Below are positions 43,694 through 50,979 of a DNA stretch of 64,000 nucleotides, in pieces (position 1 is the stretch's first letter; every line of letters begins with the position of its first letter). The stretch spans positions 62,001-126,000 of the forward strand of contig NZ_SPQK01000005.1 of the NCBI RefSeq assembly GCF_004570875.1, in the 5' to 3' direction. Under the pieces are notes generated by a model. It did no database searches, had not been told where the DNA came from, and was given only the letters and a program-made list of their open reading frames with translations. Both the position numbers and the translations under genes were made by a program. This DNA is from Blastococcus sp. CT_GayMR16 (GTDB taxonomy: Bacteria > Actinomycetota > Actinomycetes > Mycobacteriales > Geodermatophilaceae).

Positions 43694-46441
43694 TCACCGC
43701 GGGCGGTGACTGGAGTAATCGACCACCTGCTGGAACGTCGGGCGGTTCTGCCAGTCGATCGGCCGGGAGGCGACCAGGCCGGCGGTGGTCGCCCGGATGT
43801 CGTCGAGGTGCTTGTCGTAGGTCAGCTGGTCCACCGAGGAGACCCCCTGCTCGGCGAGCACGCCGTCCACCGCTGCCCGCAGCGACGTGCGCAGGTCGGC
43901 CTGGCAGGTCGCGAGGTCACCGCCACCGCAGTAGGCCCGCGACCAGGCGCCGGGGTCGATGCCACGGACGACGTCGAGGTCCTTGAGGACGTAGCCGTAC
44001 CAGGCGACGCCGTTCCAGGACGAGCCGAGTCCCTGACGCGGGTGGTCGTCGACCCGTTGCGGGAGCTCGCCGACGAGATCGCCGAGGGTGCCGCGGAGCA
44101 GGTCCTGTGCGACCCCCTGCTCGTCGGCGGCTCCCCACCACGCGTCGAACAGTGCGATGGCGGCCTGCTCCTCGTACGCGCCGTCCCGGTCCTGGTCCAG
44201 CCGGTGGGCGCCGCGCTGCTGCCAGCCGCGCAGGAGGGACACCGCGTCGGCGAGCTCGGGATCGTCGCCGACCACGTCGAGCAGCGACGGCAGCGTGTAG
44301 AACGCCCGGGAGTCGACGGTGGCGGCGTCCTGGACGGCGGCGACGACGTCCGTCGTCGTCACCCCGCCGGTCGCGGCGAGATCGGCGAGCCGGTCGGAGA
44401 TCGCCTGGCTCCGGTGCACCGGCCCGTAGCCCCACTGGTCGTCGGCGGCGCTGAACCCGGGTGCCTGCTTGTTGTTCCAGGACACGAGGAAGCCCGACGG
44501 CGGGTTGGCCTGCTGCGGGTGGTCGTCCACGGCCAGCCAGCCCTGCCAGTCGTAGGCCGCGTCGCCCCACCGCGGCAGGTGCCCGTCGACGCCGTCGGCC
44601 CGCACCGGGAGCCGGCCGGAGGAGTAGTAGGCGATGTCGCGGTCGTCGACGTAGAACCAGTTGAACGTGTAGTCGATGGCCGCCGCGGCGTCGCGGAAGG
44701 TCGCAGCGTCCTGCACGTAGTCAGGATTGCCGAGCCGCTCGAACCCGAGTGCCGAGTCCAGCTCCCGACCGTAGGTGCTGCGCTCGAGCACGACGGCGAC
44801 GGGCCGGCCGTCGACGGTCGTGCGCACCTGCACGATGCCGTGCTCGGTCCGCAGCACGAGGAAGCGGTAGGTCTGCGGGAGCCCGGGCGCGGCCGCGTTC
44901 GGGAGCGCCGTCTCCTCGTGCACGTCCTTGTCCATCGGCCGGCACTCGTTCCCGACCAGGTACCCCTCGGACTCGACGGTCGCCTCGCCGCCGGCCAGGT
45001 CGCAGAGCCGCTCGACGACCGTGTCCACGAGGTCACTGCCGGCACTGGTGGCCGACCAGGCGTAGTCGACGCCGCGGCCGAGCTGGACGACGAGACTGGT
45101 GCCGGCGAACGACACCCCGCGGGCCCGGATGCCGGGTGCAACGACGGCCTGCTCGGTGAGCAGCTGCGGGGTGAAGTACCCCGTCTGCGGGCCGAAGACC
45201 ACCCGGGGGTGGCCGTCGACGGTCCGGTCACCGGCGACCAGCGCGGCGTTGCTCATCATGTCGGGCACGCCACCGAGGTCGATCGGCCCGAACGGCCCCT
45301 GGACGACCGTCGCGCGGTCCTGGGTGCCGAACCGGCCCTGGAGCGATCCCAGCCCTGGGTCGGGCAGCCCGCCGTTACCGGCATCGGCGCCGGTGCCGGG
45401 CGCGGTCGGACCGTCGAGGTCGGGCAGCGCCACCCCGGGCAGCGTCGGGTCCACCGGGCCGCTGCCGTACGGCGCCGGCGTGCTCGCCGTGGTGGGTGCC
45501 TCCGGGTCGTCGGCCAGGGCGAGGTCGTCGAAGATCCGCTTGGCCTCGTCGGCGCCGAAGCGCGCCTCGAGCTGCTGCAGCCAGCGCGCGTTCGCGAACT
45601 CCGCACCGCCGCCCTTGCCGAAGATGCCGCCCACCAGGGACGCCACGTAGACGACGTCGGCGCGGGTCCAGGGCTCGGGCTTCTTCTGCAGCGCCGCGTA
45701 CTCGGCCGGGCACTCCGGACCGGTCACCACGGCCGGGCACAGCTCCTGCTGCGCGGCGTTGATGCCGGCGATGTAGGCGTCGAGCGCGGCCACGAGGCGC
45801 CGGCCCTCGGCACCGAAGCGCTCGGCGGCCTGGTCGATCTGGGCCGCGGCCTCCTCAGGCGTGTAGAACGCCGCCCGCAGCTGCTCCTGGTCCATCGCCA
45901 CGTTGGCCTCGTCCGGGCCGAGGAACTCCGCGGCCCGGGCGGCGCCGACGTGACGCAGCAGGTCCATGAGGAACATCCGGTCCTTGGTACCGGCGTAGCC
46001 GGAGCCGAACGCCGCGTCCTCCCGGGTCTTGCCCTCGATGTAGGGCACCGCGAAGGAGTCCCAGCGGATGATGACGCCGAACTTCGGCCGGTCCGTGCGG
46101 ACTGCGTCCCTGTTGCTGAGCGTCAGCGGGGCGTCCTTGTAGAACGCCGAGAGCTGTCCGTCGGTCAGCCCGCCGAGATCGGCGTGGTTGAGCGCGTCGT
46201 ACATCTCGAGCTGGTCGGCGAAGTTGGCCGGAGCATTCTGGCCGTCGACCGCCACCCGGCCCTGCGGATCTCCGGCGGCGACCTGCGCCGCCTCGGCGGC
46301 ATTGATCGACCCCGACTGGCCGGGCGGGAGGATGTTGCGCACGCCGGGGTACTCCCCCGGGCCGGCCGGCGTGGCACCCGCCGGAGCCATCACCCCGGCC
46401 AGGACGGCCGTACCGAGTGCCACGATCGCCAGCCTGCGCAT
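43694..46441 (-). CDS. Secreted penicillin acylase-family Ntn hydrolase
   Basis: A 915-aa exported precursor. It has a signal peptide (MRRLAIVALGTAVLAG to an AGA site), an alpha-chain region, a Pro/Gly-rich spacer (about 312-366), then the autoprocessing point: Ser397 in DMMSNAALVAGDRT. This would become the N-terminal nucleophile of the beta chain, as in penicillin G acylase and AHL acylases. PRVVFGPQTGYFTPQL follows as in the family. Substrates are amides of acylated amino compounds (beta-lactams, homoserine lactones or lipopeptides); which one cannot be told. ATG at 46441 is chosen for its GGAGG site and signal peptide over the longer frame to 46489. A GTTAC-N6-GTAAC site lies 57 bp upstream. 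Confidence 0.9.
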   Translation of the reverse strand: MRRLAIVALGTAVLAGVMAPAGATPAGPGEYPGVRNILPPGQSGSINAAEAAQVAAGDPQGRVAVDGQNAPANFADQLEMYDALNHADLGGLTDGQLSAFYKDAPLTLSNRDAVRTDRPKFGVIIRWDSFAVPYIEGKTREDAAFGSGYAGTKDRMFLMDLLRHVGAARAAEFLGPDEANVAMDQEQLRAAFYTPEEAAAQIDQAAERFGAEGRRLVAALDAYIAGINAAQQELCPAVVTGPECPAEYAALQKKPEPWTRADVVYVASLVGGIFGKGGGAEFANARWLQQLEARFGADEAKRIFDDLALADDPEAPTTASTPAPYGSGPVDPTLPGVALPDLDGPTAPGTGADAGNGGLPDPGLGSLQGRFGTQDRATVVQGPFGPIDLGGVPDMMSNAALVAGDRTVDGHPRVVFGPQTGYFTPQLLTEQAVVAPGIRARGVSFAGTSLVVQLGRGVDYAWSATSAGSDLVDTVVERLCDLAGGEATVESEGYLVGNECRPMDKDVHEETALPNAAAPGLPQTYRFLVLRTEHGIVQVRTTVDGRPVAVVLERSTYGRELDSALGFERLGNPDYVQDAATFRDAAAAIDYTFNWFYVDDRDIAYYSSGRLPVRADGVDGHLPRWGDAAYDWQGWLAVDDHPQQANPPSGFLVSWNNKQAPGFSAADDQWGYGPVHRSQAISDRLADLAATGGVTTTDVVAAVQDAATVDSRAFYTLPSLLDVVGDDPELADAVSLLRGWQQRGAHRLDQDRDGAYEEQAAIALFDAWWGAADEQGVAQDLLRGTLGDLVGELPQRVDDHPRQGLGSSWNGVAWYGYVLKDLDVVRGIDPGAWSRAYCGGGDLATCQADLRTSLRAAVDGVLAEQGVSSVDQLTYDKHLDDIRATTAGLVASRPIDWQNRPTFQQVVDYSSHRPR

Positions 46442-46497
46442 GCGCCTACCTCCGGGTGCGGGTGTCGTGCCGTGTGAACGACGACACACCCCGGACG

Positions 46498-46513
46498 GTT
46501 ACGCGCGGGTAAC
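46498..46513. promoter_or_regulatory. GTTAC-N6-GTAAC inverted repeat upstream of the penicillin acylase gene
   Basis: GTTACGCGCGGGTAAC, exact 5-bp arms with a 6-bp spacer, 57 bp before the acylase ATG and 11 bp after the Clp-N stop. Same pattern as before etfBA, ccr and the double 3-hydroxyacyl-CoA dehydrogenase. Confidence 0.5.
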
Positions 46514-46523
46514 TTACGGCCGA

Positions 46524-47018
46524 TCAGGTTCCCTGCACCGCGCTGACGTGCGCTTCCACGGTCGGCTTGTCGACGCCGAGACCGGCCAGCACCCCGGTTC
46601 CGTCGTCGGCCTCCAGGACGGCGAGCAGCACGTGGCCGGTCCCGATCGCGGGCGATCCCAGCCGCAGCGCCTCCCGGAACGTGAGCTCGAGGGCGCGGCG
46701 GGCGTGCGCGTCGAACGGGACGAGGGCGGGCATCTGCTCCGAGCGGGCAGGCAGTGTCGCGGTCGCCGTCCGGCGGGCGTCGTCCAGGTCGATCCCCTGG
46801 GCCGCGATCGCCGCCGCCGACGTGCTGTCCGGGTCGGCCACCAGCCCGAGCACGAGGTAGGCGACGCCGATCGTCTCGTTCCCCGCCGTCCGGGCCTCCT
46901 CCTGCGCGCGGACGACCACGGCCCGCGCCCGGTCGGTGAACCGGCTGAACCCCTCGCTCGGATCGGGCGCGCCCTTCGCGACGAAGCGCTGCTGCGCGGC
47001 CTGCTTGCTGACCCCCAT
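46524..47018 (-). CDS. Clp N-terminal domain protein, probably N-terminally truncated
   Basis: A 164-aa protein with two Clp-N repeats (FTDRARAVVVRAQEEAR and FDAHARRALELTFREAL), the module with which ClpA/ClpC recognise substrates and adaptors, but no ATPase. It begins MGVSKQAAQQRF, the second helix of a helix-turn-helix; the first helix, SGASGADIGSS, is encoded in frame just upstream of the ATG where no start codon exists. Relatives I recall have a longer N-terminal region before this helix. The upstream frame runs straight into a type B repeat element (47073-47145). The gene thus looks decapitated, perhaps by insertion of the repeat or by recombination, or it uses a non-standard start such as CTG. 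Confidence 0.7.
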   Translation of the reverse strand: MGVSKQAAQQRFVAKGAPDPSEGFSRFTDRARAVVVRAQEEARTAGNETIGVAYLVLGLVADPDSTSAAAIAAQGIDLDDARRTATATLPARSEQMPALVPFDAHARRALELTFREALRLGSPAIGTGHVLLAVLEADDGTGVLAGLGVDKPTVEAHVSAVQGT

Positions 47019-47072
47019 GCTGCTGCCGATGTCGGCCCCGGAGGCCCCGGACCGCGAGGGCAGTCGGGCGAG

Positions 47073-47145
47073 GCGGGGCCGGAGGCTCCCCGCGGGCGAC
47101 GGCGGATGGGCTCAGTTTCGATCGGGGACGGCTCCTGGCCGCGGT
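47073..47145 (-). repeat. Type B 3'-end palindromic element, copy 3
   Basis: Lies between the mutase stop (47171) and the truncated Clp-N frame. Plus strand starts GCGGGGCCGGAGGCTCCCC and ends GGGACGGCTCCTGGCCGCGG. Similarity to copy 1 continues about 18 bp further (CCGGAGGG), towards the stop codon. Confidence 0.65.
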
Positions 47146-47170
47146 TGGAGCCCGGAGGGCGACAGTGTGC

Positions 47171-48859
47171 TCAGAAGCGGGCGGGCTCGGTGTAGCTGCC
47201 CCACTCGGCACGCAGGGCGTCGCAGATCTCGCCGAGCGTGGCCTCGGCCCGGACGGCGTCGAGCATCGCCGGGAGCATGTTCGCCTCCGTGCGGCCCACC
47301 TCGACCATGTGAGCGACGGCGGCACGCGCGGCGTCGTCGTCCCGGCTCGTCCGGCGCCCGGCCAGCTCGGCCTTCTGATCGATCTCCACCTGATGGCTGA
47401 CGCGGAGGATGTCGAGCTTGTCGTGGGCCTCCACCGAGCCGGTCAGGGTGTTGACGCCGACGACCTTCTTGTCGCCCTTCTCCAGCGCCCGCTGGTAGAC
47501 GAACGCGGCCTCGGCGATCTCGCCGGTGAACCAGCCGTCCTCGATGCCGCGCAGGATGCCGGACGTCATGGGATAGGGCGAGGCGCCGTCGGACATCTCC
47601 CGGATGCGGGTGAAGATCTCCTCGGCCTGGCGCTCCAGCTCGTCGGTGAGCGCTTCGACGTACCAGGAGCCGCCGAGCGGGTCGGCCACGTTCATGACCC
47701 CCGTCTCCTCCATGATCAGCTGCTGGGTGCGCAGGGCGATCTGGGCGGCCTTCGCACTCGGCAGCGCCAGCACCTCGTCGAGTGCGTTGGTGTGCAGCGA
47801 CTGGGTGCCGCCGAGGATCGCGGCCAGGGCCTCGACCGCCGTCCGGGTGATGTTGTTGTCCGGCTGCTGGGCGGTCAGCGAGACGCCGGCGGTCTGGGTG
47901 TGGAAGCGGAGCTGCTGGGCCTTGTCGGTCGTCGCGCCGTAGACGTCGCGCAGCCACCGGGCCCAGATCCGGCGGGCGGCGCGGAACTTGGCGATCTCCT
48001 CGAAGAAGTCCAGGTGGGAGTCGAAGAAGAACGACAGCCCGGGCGCGAACTGCTCGATGTCCAGGCCGCGGGACAGGCCCAGCTCCACATAGGCGAACCC
48101 GTCGGCGAGGGTGAAGGCGAGCTCCTGCGCGGCGGTCGAGCCGGCCTCCCGGATGTGGTAGCCGGAGACCGAGATCGGCTTGTAGGCCGGGATGTTCTCG
48201 GCGCAGTACTCCATGAGGTCGCCGATCAGGCGCAGGTGCGGCTCGGGTGCGAAGAGCCACTCCTTCTGCGCGATGTACTCCTTGAAGATGTCGGTCTGCA
48301 GGGTGCCGTTGAGCTTGCCGATGTCGACGCCCTGCCGCTCGGCGGCGACCAGGTACATGCAGAACACCGGGACGGCGGGGCCGCTGATGGTCATCGACGT
48401 CGTGGTCTCGTCGAGCGGGATGTCGGCGAAGAGGACGTCCATGTCGGCGACGGTGTCGATCGCGACGCCGCAGTGGCCGACTTCGCCGAGCGCCCGCGGG
48501 TCGTCGGAGTCCTTGCCCATGAGCGTGGGCATGTCGAAGGCGACGGATAATCCGCCCCCGCCCTCGGCCAGGATCATCTTGTAGCGCTCGTTGGTCTGCT
48601 GGGCGTTGCCGAATCCGGCGAACTGCCGGATGGTCCAGGCCCGGCCGCGGTACCCGGTGGCGTGCAGGCCGCGGGTGAACGGGAACTCACCCGGATAGCC
48701 GATCCGCTCGAAACCGGGGACGGCCGACTCGTCGGAGGGGCCGTAGACCGGGTCCACCTCGACGCCGGAGAGCGTGGTGAAGTCCGCGTCCCGGACCTTG
48801 CCCCCACTGAGCGCCGCGTCGTACCGCTGCTGCCACCGCTGCCGGGCGTCCTGGGTCAT
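47171..48859 (-). CDS. icmA: Coenzyme B12-dependent acyl-CoA mutase large subunit with isobutyryl-CoA mutase signature
   Basis: A 562-aa mutase barrel without the C-terminal B12-binding domain, so it needs a separate small subunit, which is not in this window. Two residues decide the substrate in this family: Tyr89/Arg207 in methylmalonyl-CoA mutase versus Phe80/Gln198 in isobutyryl-CoA mutase. Here the protein has Phe80 (TIRQFAGFGNAQQTN) and Gln198 (FKEYIAQKEW) at exactly the ICM numbers. This predicts isobutyryl-/butyryl-CoA interconversion rather than methylmalonyl-CoA. Length matches IcmA (about 566 aa). ATG at 48859 lies directly below a 22-bp palindrome that overlaps the end of the upstream MarR gene. 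Confidence 0.88.
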   Translation of the reverse strand: MTQDARQRWQQRYDAALSGGKVRDADFTTLSGVEVDPVYGPSDESAVPGFERIGYPGEFPFTRGLHATGYRGRAWTIRQFAGFGNAQQTNERYKMILAEGGGGLSVAFDMPTLMGKDSDDPRALGEVGHCGVAIDTVADMDVLFADIPLDETTTSMTISGPAVPVFCMYLVAAERQGVDIGKLNGTLQTDIFKEYIAQKEWLFAPEPHLRLIGDLMEYCAENIPAYKPISVSGYHIREAGSTAAQELAFTLADGFAYVELGLSRGLDIEQFAPGLSFFFDSHLDFFEEIAKFRAARRIWARWLRDVYGATTDKAQQLRFHTQTAGVSLTAQQPDNNITRTAVEALAAILGGTQSLHTNALDEVLALPSAKAAQIALRTQQLIMEETGVMNVADPLGGSWYVEALTDELERQAEEIFTRIREMSDGASPYPMTSGILRGIEDGWFTGEIAEAAFVYQRALEKGDKKVVGVNTLTGSVEAHDKLDILRVSHQVEIDQKAELAGRRTSRDDDAARAAVAHMVEVGRTEANMLPAMLDAVRAEATLGEICDALRAEWGSYTEPARF

Positions 48860-48865
48860 GCCCTA

Positions 48866-48887
48866 GATAGTAGGACGTCCAACTATC
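48866..48887. promoter_or_regulatory. 22-bp near-perfect palindrome, probable MarR operator
   Basis: GATAGTAGGAC (48866-48876) and GTCCAACTATC (48877-48887) are complementary at 10 of 11 positions. The site covers the MarR stop codon and ends 7 bp before the mutase ATG, where a bound repressor would block transcription or initiation of the mutase gene. Confidence 0.65.
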
Positions 48888-49407
48888 CTTCGTCGATCGT
48901 CACGTCGGCCACGTCACCCGCGCCGAGCCGGACCCGGCGGAGGATGTCGAAGAGGTCGGCCCGCTCGCCCTCGGGCAGGTCGCCGAGGCCGAAGTCGAGG
49001 CCCGTCAGAGCGCTCGTCGCCTTCTCCACGACCGCGCGCCCGTCCTCGGTGATGCCGGCCAGCACCCCTCGGCCGTCGTCCGGATTGGGCCGGCGGCGCA
49101 CGTAGCCCGCGGCCGCCAGCCGGTCGATCGCGTTCGTGACGCTCGTCGGGTGGACCATCAGGCGACTGCCGATCACCTTCAGCGGCAGTTCCCCGGTGCG
49201 ACTGAAGGTGAGCAGGACCAGCACCTCGTACCGGGCGAAGGTGAGCTCGTGGGGCTTGAGGACCTCGTCGAAGCGGGCGAGCAGGATCTGCTGCACGCGG
49301 AAGACCGAGGTCGCGGCCCGCATCGACGACGCGGGGCCGAACCGCTTCTCCCACGTCTGCCCCGCCCGTTCGATCGGGTCGAAGGGCAGTCCCAGCGGTC
49401 GGACCAT
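48883..49407 (-). CDS. MarR-family transcriptional regulator
   Basis: A 174-aa regulator with a winged helix-turn-helix: LTFARYEVLVLLTFSRTGEL, recognition region GSRLMVHPTSVTNAIDRL, and wing YVRRRPNPDDGRGVLAGI. MarR proteins bind small acids or acyl-CoA-type ligands and let go of a palindromic operator. The gene is 23 bp upstream of the mutase gene on the same strand, and a matching palindrome spans its own stop, so control of the mutase is the straightforward inference. ATG at 49407 is chosen; the frame is open to 49479 with weaker starts. Confidence 0.9.
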   Translation of the reverse strand: MVRPLGLPFDPIERAGQTWEKRFGPASSMRAATSVFRVQQILLARFDEVLKPHELTFARYEVLVLLTFSRTGELPLKVIGSRLMVHPTSVTNAIDRLAAAGYVRRRPNPDDGRGVLAGITEDGRAVVEKATSALTGLDFGLGDLPEGERADLFDILRRVRLGAGDVADVTIDEG

Positions 49408-49498
49408 GCCCGGCACGCTACCGGGGCAGGCCCCGACGACGGCCGAGGGAGGAGCAGTGCCCGAGGACGGCGGCGACATCTCGACGTGTCGACACGAG

Positions 49499-49807
49499 CT
49501 ATCCGGGCCGGCGCCGGGACTCGATGACGCCGTCGCTCTGCAGGTGCGTCCGGAGCAGGTCCATGTCTCCCCCGACGTCGGACTCCTCCAGGACCGCCGT
49601 CCCCCGGCCCGGCTCGTCGGGCAGGTCGACCTCGTACCGGAAGGCGTCGGGATGGGGCGGCACTCCGGCGGGAGCGCCCCACGGCAGGGCCTCGAGAGCG
49701 CCCTCCAGCCGCGTCGCGTCGGAGGCCGGCAGCTGGGCCGTGTCCAGTTCCGCCGCGAGGGCGATGTTTCCCGCTATGCCGCCCACACGGCGGACCCGGA
49801 TGCGCAC
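49499..49807 (-). CDS. Emfourin-like inhibitor of the adjacent M4 protease
   Basis: A 102-aa protein with no signal peptide, beginning MRIRVRRVGGIAGNI and containing PDAFRYEVDLPDEPG. This pattern matches what I know of emfourin (M4in), the protein inhibitor encoded next to protealysin-like proteases. GTG at 49807 lies 4 bp after the protease stop, so the two are co-transcribed and probably coupled. The expected role is tight binding to the M4 protease inside the cell, or control of its activity after export. Confidence 0.82.
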   Translation of the reverse strand: MRIRVRRVGGIAGNIALAAELDTAQLPASDATRLEGALEALPWGAPAGVPPHPDAFRYEVDLPDEPGRGTAVLEESDVGGDMDLLRTHLQSDGVIESRRRPG

Positions 49808-49811
49808 CGGC

Positions 49812-50849
49812 TCAGAGTGGCACCTGCACCGCTTCCCAGGACCCGCGCACGGCGTCGGCCTCGGAACTCGTCTGGCCGTAGATCATCAGGGCGTTGCGCA
49901 GGGTCAGCCGCGCGAACTCCTGGAAGGTGGCCGTCGGGGTGAGCCGGGCATCGCGCAGGGCCGCGTACCAGATCGGGCCGGCCGCGTCCCACGCGTTCCC
50001 ACCCAGGGTCGTCGCGAGCACGTAGAAGGCGCGGTTCGGGATGCCCGAGTTGGTGTGCACGTCTCCCCCGGGGACGTAGTCGTCCATCGTCGCCGGCTGG
50101 TCGTCGTGCGGGTTGGCCTGCCCGGGGTCCTTCATCGATCGCAGCGCCGGCTGGAGCGCCGGACCCACGATGTCGGCGCCGATGAGCCAGTCCGAGGTGG
50201 TGACGTCCTGACCGAGGGCGCGCTGCTTGACCTGGATCCCGAACACGTCGGAGACGGACTCGTTGAGCGCGCCCGACTGTCCGGAGTAGACGAGGTTGGC
50301 CTCGTACTGCGTCACGCCGTGGGTGAGCTCGTGGCCGATGACGTCGACCCCCGCCGTGGTCCGGGTGAGCATCTGCCCGTCGCCGTCGCCGAAGAACATG
50401 GCGCGGCCGTCCCAGAACGCGTTCGGATAGTTCTCGCCCTGGTGCACGCAGCCGTGCAGCGTCCGGCCCTGCCCGTCGATGGAATCCCGCTGGAACGTCG
50501 ACCAGTAGTACTCATACGTCCGCCCGAGGCCTTCATAGGCCTCGGTGGCCGCGATGTCGTCGGTCTCGGGCTGGCCCTCGGCGCGCACCACGCGCCCGAG
50601 CGTCTGGCTCGAGCCGTGCTCCTGGTCGTAGATCGTCCGGTTCGGTGCGCCGCCGATGCGGGCGAACGTCACCGGGGCGGTCGTGCGACCGCCCGTCCGG
50701 GACGCCGACTCCGCCCGGGCGATGCGGAAGCGAGCGTCGATCCTGAGGGCGTCCAGCGCCGACGCCCGTAGGTCCGGGTCGTCCGACCGGGCCAGCCTGT
50801 CCAGCACGTTCGGCGGCAGGATGCACCGCAAAGGATTGTGTTCGCGCAC
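49812..50849 (-). CDS. Protealysin-like M4 metallopeptidase
   Basis: A 345-aa thermolysin-family protease. The zinc site is HELTH at 173-177 with Glu197 in SGALNESVSDVFG; the C-terminal catalytic His is in GGDVHTNSGIPNRAFY. It lacks a signal peptide and has only a short propeptide (about residues 1-50, HNPLRCILPPNVLDRLA), the protealysin type, which is exported without a classical leader or acts intracellularly. GTG at 50849 has GGGGGA 5 nt upstream; the longer open frame to 50936 is rejected. The inhibitor gene follows immediately. Confidence 0.92.
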   Translation of the reverse strand: MREHNPLRCILPPNVLDRLARSDDPDLRASALDALRIDARFRIARAESASRTGGRTTAPVTFARIGGAPNRTIYDQEHGSSQTLGRVVRAEGQPETDDIAATEAYEGLGRTYEYYWSTFQRDSIDGQGRTLHGCVHQGENYPNAFWDGRAMFFGDGDGQMLTRTTAGVDVIGHELTHGVTQYEANLVYSGQSGALNESVSDVFGIQVKQRALGQDVTTSDWLIGADIVGPALQPALRSMKDPGQANPHDDQPATMDDYVPGGDVHTNSGIPNRAFYVLATTLGGNAWDAAGPIWYAALRDARLTPTATFQEFARLTLRNALMIYGQTSSEADAVRGSWEAVQVPL

Positions 50850-50875
50850 TGTGTCCCCCAGCTCCGCACGGCGCC

Positions 50876-50895
50876 CGGGCCCGGAACCGGGCCCG
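50876..50895 (-). terminator. Hairpin between the FAD oxidoreductase and the protealysin gene
   Basis: CGGGCCCGG-AA-CCGGGCCCG, a 9-bp perfect stem with a 2-nt loop, downstream of the oxidoreductase stop on the minus strand. Closer to that stop, TTCAGCGCGCC occurs twice (50963 and 50979) as a direct repeat. Confidence 0.6.
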
Positions 50896-50979
50896 CGGCT
50901 GGAGCTACCCGACCGCCGAACGGGCCCCGCTGTCAACGAGTTCCGGCGCGCCGCATATCCGTTTCAGCGCGCCGTCCGT

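Noticed and set aside
47171-48859. Annotation of the mutase as methylmalonyl-CoA mutase subunit
   Set aside because: Phe80 and Gln198 replace the Tyr and Arg required for methylmalonyl-CoA.
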